Positions 7,188 through 16,200 of a DNA stretch of 64,000 nt are shown here, piece after piece. Numbering within the stretch: position 1 is the first letter of the stretch; every line of letters starts with the position of its first letter. Position numbers and translations under genes: made by a program. The DNA is from an uncultured Clostridia bacterium (lineage in GTDB: Bacteria; Bacillota; Clostridia; UBA1381): positions 1 to 64,000 of the forward strand of contig CANQKM010000012.1 of NCBI GenBank assembly GCA_947624485.1, in the 5' to 3' direction. Under the pieces are notes generated by a model, which searched no databases, was not told where the DNA came from, and saw nothing but the letters and a program-made list of their open reading frames with translations.

Positions 7188-7456
7188 GATTTTAACTCCT
7201 TTAAAGCGTCCTCGACATCATATGTTTTAAGATTAGGATCGCGAAGCATACGCTCGGTTTCAAGAATCGCAGCCACAGTGTCCGCATTAGGTGTATTGAT
7301 TGTAATATCAAAGGGTATGCAGCCCTCGCGCACGGACTGGCGCAGGAATATATTGAACGCGGTTGTCATGTTCATGCCGAGTTGTGAAAAAAGCGCGTCA
7401 GCCTGTGCCTTTAAGTCGCTGTCTATGCGGAAGCTCACATTTGATACGTTAGCCAT
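7184..7456 (-). CDS. DinJ/RelB-family antitoxin
   Basis: A 90-residue ribbon-helix-helix protein: SNVSFRIDSDLKAQADALFS, then QLGMNMTTAFNIFLRQSVRE and G-C-I-P-F, which is the DinJ signature. The C-terminus (ILETERMLRDPNLKTYDVED) would bind the toxin. An AAAGGAG ribosome site lies 9 bases before the ATG. The operator and promoter are probably the palindromic region at 7491-7528; the N-terminal ribbons normally bind such sites and repress the operon. Confidence 0.92.
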   Translation of the reverse strand: MANVSNVSFRIDSDLKAQADALFSQLGMNMTTAFNIFLRQSVREGCIPFDITINTPNADTVAAILETERMLRDPNLKTYDVEDALKELKS

Positions 7457-7481
7457 ATGAATTCACTCCTTTTGTTGATTG

Positions 7482-7528
7482 TAGTGCTTATTATATCATA
7501 GCCGCAAAGCGGCGTTAATGATATAATT
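7482..7528 (-). promoter_or_regulatory. Promoter/operator of the DinJ-YafQ operon
   Basis: Nested dyads: ATTATATCAT (7491-7500) against ATGATATAAT (7519-7528), enclosing GCCGCAAAGCGGC (7502-7514). On the minus strand TATAAT at about 7490-7495 with a weak TTAACG 17 bases upstream makes a promoter 34 bases before the antitoxin. The dyads overlap the promoter, as expected for an autorepressed toxin-antitoxin operon. The mirror half also gives TATAAT on the plus strand. Confidence 0.6.
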
Positions 7529-7586
7529 GCGCATAGCCGTTTCCGAACCGTAGGTGAGGAAAAATTCGGTTGCGCATAAGTTTTAT

Positions 7587-7615
7587 ACAATAAACACCTT
7601 GCGTGTTTATTGTAC
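7587..7615. other. Perfect 12-bp-arm hairpin
   Basis: TACAATAAACAC (7587-7598) pairs with GTGTTTATTGTA (7604-7615) around a 5-base loop. AT-rich and without a clear T-run, it is more like an operator or a small repeat than a terminator. The rest of the 374-base gap 7457-7830 holds no gene; it contains this hairpin, the toxin-antitoxin promoter and repeat copy B. Confidence 0.5.
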
Positions 7616-7740
7616 CATAATAAACGGCTGCTGTCAAGCCAATAAAACGCAATCAGCAGTTTATTATATCAATATTGTATGCGGAATAGGTAAAATTATG
7701 TGCTATCGTTGATGATATACGATTAAAAATATAATTACGA

Positions 7741-7793
7741 TATTTCCCTTTTTGAAATTGCGTCCATAACTGTACAATTTAATTTTGCACCCA
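7741..7793. repeat. CAATTTAATTTT repeat, copy B
   Basis: The first 45 bases match copy C at 30493 onward with few changes (TATTTCCC, TGAAA, TGCGTCCATAACT, TACAATTTAATTTT), and the last 21 bases (7773-7793) are identical to the first 21 of copy A at 4540-4560. So copy B combines features of both other copies. It marks a boundary between the recombinase/toxin module and the cargo. Confidence 0.7.
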
Positions 7794-7830
7794 TAAGGTG
7801 TGCTCTGCAGGTTTAGCTGCAAACCGTATA

Positions 7831-9045
7831 CTATTTAAGGATTTTCGGAACAGGTATTATTGATGCCAAGAATGCGGCGGCGAGTATATAAATAAGATTA
7901 CTCACAGGGAAACATAGCAGCAGTAGCAGCGCAACCGCCAGCGGTTTTCGCATAATGGTGGTCATAACCGCCGCAGCCGATATTGAGACCGCGAAAACAG
8001 GGTCTATACCGAATGCTGCCGAGCAGGCGTAGCCTAAGCATACTCCGGCAAATATTGACGGAAAAAAGCTTCCGCCGCGCCAACCGAAACGTATACACAT
8101 ATTTATTAAAAATACCTTTATAACAGGTATTATAAACAGCAGATACAACGGATATTGAGTGTATGTCTCGATGAGCTTTCGGATCTCCTCCTCGCCGGAG
8201 AACATTGCGATCGGGAACACAGTGCCGATTATTCCCAGAACAAGCGCCGCAATAACCGCCGTTATAAAATATCTTTCTCCGAGTTTTTCCGCCGCCGCTT
8301 GTGTCAACTTATCAAAAATCATGTACACATAGCCAAGGACTACGCTGATTGCCAGCACAGGCACGGCAAACAACAGCTCGCCTCTTTCTATCGACACTTT
8401 TTCAAAATGCGGCATTCCGGCGCCTAAACCTAAAAATTTGCCCAACAGCATGAATATACCGAAACCCGCCAATACGGCGCAGAATATCGCGGTTGTTTTT
8501 GATGCTTTCGGGAGGACGAATTCATCATCATCATTCTCGATCGGTTCTATAAATCCAAAAAGCGGGGAGCGGAACACAATACCGAGAGTTGCCGAAATTC
8601 CTATTTCCGGCAGCTCGGACATATACTTGCCCGCGTATTTAAAATTATCTCCCGCCCAGCAGCACAGTCCCACAACAACTCCCGTAAGACCTGCCTCGGG
8701 ACCTATCGCTCCGCCGAATATCAGCGGCATCAGCGCAGCAATCAGCATAATCAAAACGTTATGATACGGATACCTGCCGTCCCGCTTGTACTTTGCCATG
8801 ACCTGATGAAGGTCATCGGGGCACGGACCGTACTTCTTCTGTATAATTCCAATCACGATGCCGCCCAGCAGGCACACCAGTACCGTGTAGCCCGGAATAT
8901 GCACAGCACCCGGAATATAGTCCCAAAGCAATTCAATGAGCAGGTGCATAACGCGCATGAACGCCCAGATTATTCCGCCGATAACAGCACCTGCTGCAGT
9001 GCCGAGCAATATAAAAACAATCCCGTTATTGTTCTTTGTTTTCAT
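7831..9045 (-). CDS. ClC-family anion channel/antiporter
   Basis: A 404-residue membrane protein with 10-11 hydrophobic segments. Seen motifs: GGAIGPEAGL (position of the GREGP anion-binding loop, with P-E-A in place of R-E-G-P), GISATLGIVFRSPLFGF, and GWRGGSFFPSIFAG (the GxxxP filter segment near the C-terminus). No CBS domains. ClC proteins move chloride, fluoride or other anions, often in exchange for protons, and in bacteria help with acid or fluoride stress. The variant filter means the ion is not certain. Its stop lies near repeat copy B. A GGAGAAGGAG ribosome site and promoter at 9111-9139 serve it alone. It is element cargo. Confidence 0.88.
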   Translation of the reverse strand: MKTKNNNGIVFILLGTAAGAVIGGIIWAFMRVMHLLIELLWDYIPGAVHIPGYTVLVCLLGGIVIGIIQKKYGPCPDDLHQVMAKYKRDGRYPYHNVLIMLIAALMPLIFGGAIGPEAGLTGVVVGLCCWAGDNFKYAGKYMSELPEIGISATLGIVFRSPLFGFIEPIENDDDEFVLPKASKTTAIFCAVLAGFGIFMLLGKFLGLGAGMPHFEKVSIERGELLFAVPVLAISVVLGYVYMIFDKLTQAAAEKLGERYFITAVIAALVLGIIGTVFPIAMFSGEEEIRKLIETYTQYPLYLLFIIPVIKVFLINMCIRFGWRGGSFFPSIFAGVCLGYACSAAFGIDPVFAVSISAAAVMTTIMRKPLAVALLLLLCFPVSNLIYILAAAFLASIIPVPKILK

Positions 9046-9110
9046 TTCTTTGTCTCCTTCTCCAATACCCGTATTTTTATATGTTCCGCCGTTTCATCTC
9101 TTATAGTATT

Positions 9111-9139
9111 ATTTTATCAGTATTTTCCGCATTGGTCAA
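9111..9139 (-). promoter_or_regulatory. Promoter of the ClC gene
   Basis: On the minus strand TTGACC (complement of 9134-9139) and TAAAAT (complement of 9111-9116) with a 17-base spacer, 65 bases before the ATG. Confidence 0.7.
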
Positions 9140-9254
9140 TATTGATGTGAAATAATATAAAAAACTACAGAAGTGTCAGGTATAAAGCCGAACGGCGATA
9201 TTGCATCCCTGTGACAAATATAGCATAATATCAATCATCTGACAGTAGAATAAT

Positions 9255-10055
9255 CTAATCTATCGGCAATGCCAGAAGGCTTACATATCTGCTCATAGAG
9301 ATGTCCCTTCCGGTGTAGGATGCAACCAATCCCAGTCCGCGGACATCTCCCGCGGGCTTAAGCCCCATATCCTTCAGCTTTTGACCGAGACTGTTGTACG
9401 CATCCCCAAGTTTGGAGTAGTCGCCGCAGTGAATACATGAAAGAGCGCGGCAGCTCGGATAGGTCACAGCGTCATCAGGCGCGCCGTCCGGTTCCAATGG
9501 AATGCAGCAGGTATAATCGATCACGTTTTTTGTGGAATACTCTCCGCGCAGATAATCGTCACGATGGTTAATGACAAAAAGCGGCTCGGAGGCAAGCAGG
9601 CGATAGCCGCGTTCCACAGCCTCGTGGTACAGACCATACATAGCCTTATATTTATCATCCGTAGTAGCGCCGCGGAAATCCCTTGTAAAGCAGACGTATT
9701 CCGGCAGCATCACTGTGTTAAACTCAATGGCATCATCGGCATTACAGTTCCTGATCCGTATTTCATCATAGATTCTTTTTATTGAATAGAATCGCGGCTC
9801 TATGAGCTTCAAAAGCTCCGACGGGTTGCCGTTGTTTTGGTAATAGAGCAAAATATTGTCATAAGTAAGTCCCATTTCCAATAAATGTTTTATTTGCATA
9901 ATTTGACTGACGTTATGATTGTCATAATAGCGATAGCCGCTTTTTGCGTCGATCCGCGCGGGTTTTAACAGCCCCTTGTCCTCCAGACGAAGGATCGTAG
10001 CGCGGGATAACCCACAGCTTTTTACTACTTGACCTATAGTAACAAAATTTTCCAA
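9255..10055 (-). CDS. MerR-family regulator with GyrI-like effector domain
   Basis: A 266-residue regulator started by TTG, with GGAGG 9 bases upstream. Residues 5-73 are the MerR winged helix (TIGQVVKSCGLSRATILRLE, then DKGLLKPARIDAKSGYRYY), followed by a helical linker and a C-terminal domain (about 115-266) with the pattern of BmrR/GyrI-like small-molecule-binding domains (Y-V-C-F-T-R-D-F-R, and a final M-S-R-Y-V-S-L-L-A-L-P). The effector is unknown. MerR activators bind between an over-spaced -35 and -10 and untwist the DNA. Two such promoters with 19-bp spacers and the same dyad lie at 10074-10104 and 29130-29160, so this protein probably controls the giant-protein operon and the hdeD/channel pair. 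Confidence 0.9.
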   Translation of the reverse strand: MENFVTIGQVVKSCGLSRATILRLEDKGLLKPARIDAKSGYRYYDNHNVSQIMQIKHLLEMGLTYDNILLYYQNNGNPSELLKLIEPRFYSIKRIYDEIRIRNCNADDAIEFNTVMLPEYVCFTRDFRGATTDDKYKAMYGLYHEAVERGYRLLASEPLFVINHRDDYLRGEYSTKNVIDYTCCIPLEPDGAPDDAVTYPSCRALSCIHCGDYSKLGDAYNSLGQKLKDMGLKPAGDVRGLGLVASYTGRDISMSRYVSLLALPID

Positions 10056-10073
10056 AAAAATCGCCTCCGGTTA

Positions 10074-10104
10074 TTGACATGTTCATGGGTGGACATGGTA
10101 TAAT
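10074..10104 (+). promoter_or_regulatory. MerR-type promoter (19-bp spacer) for the giant-protein operon
   Basis: TTGACA at 10074-10079 and TATAAT at 10099-10104 are 19 bases apart. The spacer holds an imperfect dyad, ATGTTCAT then GTGGACAT. The site differs at only a few positions from 29130-29160. It reads toward the 2561-residue gene, leaving a leader of about 155 bases that contains the direct repeat ATATGTAC twice (about 10175-10195). Confidence 0.75.
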
Positions 10105-10130
10105 TATAATATCAATATGCCAAAAGTCAA
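10103..10130 (-). promoter_or_regulatory. Promoter of the merR-type gene, overlapping the divergent promoter
   Basis: On the minus strand TTGACT (complement of 10125-10130) and TATAAT (complement of 10103-10108) with a 16-base spacer. Its -10 overlaps that of the divergent 19-bp-spacer promoter, so the regulator bound there could also repress its own gene. Confidence 0.65.
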
Positions 10131-10268
10131 GAGATAAATGCAAATTTTTAAAATTTTCAACATAAAATATCATGCTATATGTACTTATATGTACCTATTT
10201 ATGACAAAAATCGAAAAGCTTATTGTTAAATATCGGCAAAAAACAAACCACGATGAGGAGGTAATGAT

Positions 10269-13200
10269 ATGAAGAAATTGTTATCGGCTATATTATCGGT
10301 ATCAATGCTGGCCCCGTTGGCAGTAATTCCGGTAAAGGCTGAACCGACGCCCATACCGCTTAAAACGTCACGGATTGACACGGAAAAGCTGCCCGAGGGC
10401 GATTTGATTTATATGGGTACGGCTGCGGCAACCCTTGACGAGGAGGACGCCGTTTACGAATTCCCGATATACCGCGAGGGCGACCTGTCTAAGGGCGCGT
10501 CCGTCACGGTTCACACGCTTGATATGACGGCGGTTTACGGCAAGGATTATGAGATCGTTGACGAGGACGTTGAGGAATCCGGTGACAAGCAGTCGCTTTT
10601 GGAGATGTCCGTAACCGAGGGACTTAAAGAGTCGGATGAGGACACTGCCCAAACGTACGAGGACGCGGAAGAGACCGAAACAGCGGACTACGCCGACGCG
10701 GAAGTGACCGAAACCACGGACGGCACAGGCGAAAAATCACTTCGCGAGCTGAAAGAGGAGCAGACAGGCGAGGACACCCGCGCTCCGTATGAGGACGCGG
10801 AGCCCGTAAGCCCGGTGCAGGACGTTGTCAATTCGATGGTTCCGGAGGCGATGCAGTCAATAAGATATTCAAGCGAGTTTACGGTGGATTTCGCACCTGA
10901 CGAGAGTGAAAAAACAGTGCGGTTCCGTATTATCGACGACAACAAATCCGAGGGGGACGAAGGCTTTTCAATGCTGCTGGTAAATCCTGAGGGTGCGGAA
11001 TTGTACGAGGTAACCTCTCTTTCGGTGACGGTTACGGATAACGAGCCGGTCAAACACAGCACGGTAAGCTTTTCAAAGAAAACGTACAGCTCGAAAGACG
11101 GACAGATAAGCGTTAAAATCAAGCGCAAGGGTGCGGAGTATTCTCTCTGCACATTTATGCTGCGCTCAGACGGCGATACTGCCGTGGCGGGTGAAAATTA
11201 CGCCGAGGTAAATGACGAAGTGGTATTTATGCCGTATGAAACAGAGAAAAATATAGATATACCCGTTCGCGGCAGCGGCGAATTTAAGCTTCTTATCCGC
11301 GAGCTTGACGCGTGCGAGGAGGGCAAATATACCGAAGCGGCGATTAGAGTTGACGAGCCGGAGGACGGAAATATACGCTCGATTTCCGATGGAAGCGGTA
11401 CGCGTATAAGCGCGGCAGACGGCGATATACAGGTCACTGCGGCGAGTGGAGACAAACCGTCGCCTGACAACTGTGATCAGCAGGAGAATGTAACAATCAA
11501 CGGTAAGGAGTGCATACTCTGCTATAATCTGCCCGATGATTGGCCTAAGACCGATCCGACCGAGGGATACATATATTCGGATGAAGACTACGATGTACCG
11601 CCCGAGGTGGGCAAGTATTATTTTTCCACGGATGAAAGCCACGGCGGATATTTTAAATACGGTTCACATACCGGAAGCCCTACATACTGGGCAAACGGCT
11701 GGGCAAACAGCGACTACAAATACAAGGACGAAATGAGTGATATGTCGTACAATCACGGCTATCTGCAGTGGTACAGCTCTCTTATAAGCAATACCGGAAC
11801 GGCATATACATATACAAATCAGCCTGTTTTGCAGCCTATATATTATCAGTGCATTACCCCTCACTGGGTATCGGAGCAGGATGTATTCGGCGGAAATAAA
11901 GGCCGTATTACAATCGGAACGCAGATTAACAGCGACGGCAGCAGCATGACCGACGGAACGAGCGCGGATGTAAACGGAAAATATCTGAACGATTCCTCAA
12001 GTATGCCGTTGGAAATGGAAACGGGTTACATAACGCTGCACGAGCCGGCATCGGGAACGAGTGGATATGACGTTAATAAAAAGGAATATATTAATGTCGC
12101 GGCGGTTGACGAGGACGGCGGCAAGACGCCGAAATCGTATATTCGTTTTTACGGCGTGGCGGCGATGTATAAAAGATTTGACTTTAAGCTGAGCAATCCG
12201 CCGACTTTGTCGTATAAGTCAGGATGGAACGGCGAAACCAAACAGTATGAAACGCAAAATTTGGCGCCGTTTTTCCAGGATATGGATTCGGGAGTGGAAA
12301 TAAGTGTTGGAAATCCGCGCAGAGCCTTTTTTGCAAATCCCGACCAAAATGAGCAGAGCTTTGTTTTGAATATGACCGAGGCTAATTTTGACGGTCACTC
12401 CGATATGTTCGGCAAACTTACGGGTTATACGCTTAATATAAATCCCGGAAGCACCGACTCAAAGGTTTCGCTTACGTATCCGACGGATTTCCTTGATTAT
12501 GTACAGCAAAATTACAGCTCGGCATATGAGGCGGAGAAGAAAAAGGTCGAAGAGGATTTGCGCGTAATACCCGTGGACGAGTATTTTGTAAGCTGGATAG
12601 GCGCAAAAGAAAAAAAGGCGGCAAGCAGCGACTTCACAGATCAGACGGGCGGTTATCACCAAAATCTTGATTTGACGCCTATCGTGGAGTATGATCCTGT
12701 TAAGGTCACGGTAGAAGCACCCGTTGAGACGGGCGCACAAGGTCTCGGAGCATTTGACGATCCCGAGTTGTCCGTTGGAACGCATGAAAACATATTCCAT
12801 GCCGGAGACAGAATCAGTATGCAGTCCACACCCGATGATCCGACGCTGTATGAATCGATCGGATATGAGGTAAGCACGGATCAGGGACAAAGCTGGAACG
12901 TTATAGCGAGTAATGAGGACAAGGACTTTTTGTTCCTCGAGCCGGATAAGGATTATGTGGTGCGTCCGTGCATAGTTGAGAAGAAGAACCGCATAGAGGT
13001 GGTTTTCGACGACGGAGCCGAAAAATATCTTCAGGTGCAGAATCTTATTTCCGAGGAGGATTTGGAAGCGGAAATAGAAAAGGAATCCGAAGCGGAAAAA
13101 ACGTCGGACGAGGCGCTTAAGAACAGACATTTTCTTGATATAAATCACGACGCGGGCACGCTCCGAGGAAGAATGAATCCCGTGGTGAGCAGTCTTTACA

Positions 13201-16200
13201 CGCTCAACATCACAAGCGTCGAGGATGGAAACTACATATACCGTCCCGTTATTACTCACAGCGGCAACACCGAAAATTCGGGACCGTACACGACGAATGC
13301 GTACAGTCTTGTCGCGCGCCAGTTTGCGGCGGATAATGTGCTGCATATAAGCTATAAACGAGTGTCCAAAAAGGATATGACAGGATTTAACATATCGGGT
13401 ACTATCACAAGCAATTTCCCGACCATACGCAGCACCCCGACAGAGCCGAAAAGCATTCCCGTTGAGGGGTACACCGTAAACTCGGGAGCAGGTACGCAAA
13501 GTCCGAACGGAGATGCCTCCTCATCCGACAGCGGCGTGCATTACGATTATTTGGTGGACGGAACGAGCACGACCTCGCAGAAGGACGGCACGTTTATGCT
13601 CAGCGGAATATACGGACAGACGGGCGATGTTATAACGGTAGCGGTTACAAACGATATTTCAAACGGCGAGGTGTTTGACGTAACGCTGAACGACAGAGGC
13701 GGCGTGGACCGAGATACGGGCAACTTCATTGTCAACGCGCGGGAAATGAGCATATCGTATCCCTCGTCGGCGCCGGAAATAACAGGCGTGCATTATAAGT
13801 ACGAAAGCGGCACCGCCGCGGATCTGCCCGATACCGGTTATGAAATACCTATTGAAGACAGTATTTTGGACATTTCATTTGACATTAATCCGAAAGGTCA
13901 CAAAATAAAGAAAATCGTGATGTGCGTAGTTTCAACGACGGGCGCGGAGAATACATATGACGCGACAGCGGCGGACGACGCCGAATACACGTTTACCGCG
14001 AAGATTGAAAATGTGACGGAGGATATAAATACCGGCGACGCCGTTTACGCGTATATTGTCGACGGCGAAGACAGAGTTGTCACAAGCGAAACGCTTGATG
14101 AAGACGGCTCGCCGCTTCCGAGCGCGACACCGACGACGAATACATATGAGGTGGAGTACCCCAAGGTGAACACGGGACTGCTGTTTGCGAGCGTAAGCAA
14201 TAAGACCATGCCGCAGACATACGATTTTAACCAAAGCGAAACGGTAGATATACCTATTATCGGCTCGGCGCACGGCGTGGCGCAGTCGGGCAAGCTGAAG
14301 CTGCAAAGGATCAACTGGGACGGTACCGCCGCCGGCGACACGGGATATACCCTGCAGGCAAACATATCGGTACTTCATGGAACCACCTCCACACCAAGTA
14401 CAGAAGACAAAAAAGGACTGATAACGAAATTTCATGATAAGGCAAAAGAGGTCAACGCAAAGAACGGCAATATACAGGATCTGACCACTTCGTTTGTCGA
14501 TATGGACGATGACGGCGAGGGTGATGCCTCGTCGCGCGTCAAGTCAGAGAAAAAATATTTTAACGGTCGAAAGCAAAAGCAGGAGCAGATGAAAAAGGCA
14601 TACGCGGGCTTTAATTCACAGAAGTATTCGCTTGAATACATGATAATCTTAGCGTTCGACTTCGTAAAAGATCCCGTAAAAAATGAGTACATTTTCTCTT
14701 ACGGAACAGTCGCCTTAGGCGGAACATTTGACTTTAACAAAACCCTGTACAGCGCCATTTCAAACGTTCCGGTATTCTTGAACATAACAACCTCGTTGCA
14801 GGTGAATATGGTTGTATCCTACAGCACCGACGACGGAATGAATGCGCTCTCGGCCGGAGATTTTGACGAGTACGGAGGTAACGTCGCCGATTTGATCTCA
14901 CAGGACCATGAAGGACAGGACAAGTTTGACTTAATAATTACGGGTAAACTCCAGGTGGGAGTCGGAATTTGCGGCGTATTATCGGCGCGCGGATATGTTT
15001 CGCTTACTGTGGAATTTGCAATGCAATGTCAAGATTTTGAAGCGGGAGTTCTGCTCACGGCAGCCGGCGGGATCGGATTTGACTTGTTAGTCATCTCAAT
15101 AGATGTGGATATAGGTTCGGTTTCTATCGGAGCAGGCAGCCTGGCGAACAAATCCGGCTTCTCGCTCTTCGGCGGACTTGCCGGATCCGGCTCGTTTTAC
15201 TCCGCCAACGCCGGCAGACCGGTTTTCGCATTAACAAACGTCGGCGAAACGGCGGAAAACGGCGACAAGATCATATCGACGGATAATGATCAAACGATAA
15301 AAGAGCATACGTATTCCAACGGAAACACGGACATGTCCCGCTTCGGCGCGGGCAGTGAAGTAATGCCCATGTCGGTGCCGCAGACGGTGAGCAAGCATAC
15401 GCTGCTAAGTAACGCGGCGGAACGCACAAGACCGCATATAATTCCGCTTGGCGACGGCAGAAAGCTCGTAACGTTTATCGGCAATAACGCAACCCGTGAC
15501 GAGAAGAACGGGGCGACGCTCTATTACAGCGTTTATGACGGCACATGGAGCGTACCGCAGCCGGTGGCGGACGACGGCACAATGGATTCCGACACGGCGG
15601 TACAGCTCTCGGACGGTAAGGTGTACATTGCATGGGCTGACGCAAACCGCACTGTTACCGAAAATGACGCGACCGATGACGCACTTAACAGCTTCGGTAT
15701 TTCAATGGCGGTATACGATGTTGAAACGGGAACTATGAGCGACGAAATAACGGTTGTAAACGACCGCTTTATGAATGCGTCGCCGCAGCTCGAAGCCGAC
15801 GGAAGCAATGTATACGTCACTTACATGAAGCGCGACTTGACGGATATGCGCGACGAAACCGATTTGACAAATATGGGCTATCTGTACTCAACGATGGCGA
15901 ATGTAACGTATAATGCGGAAACCGGCACCGTGAACGATGAGCAGTACATATCGATACAGCATGAGCTTACCGATCCTCTTGCGGCAGATTACCAAACGCA
16001 ACTATATAAAACGGGCGGTAAAACATTTATGCTTTCCGCGTACACGGTTGACGGGGACGAAAATCTGTATACGCCCGACGACCGCGAGCTGTATCTGGGA
16101 ATAACCGACCTTAACACGGGAGAGGAATACTTCCCGATAAGGATAACGAACAACGCGGTGTCCGACACTACGCCGCAGCTTACCGAGATTCGCGGAAAGG

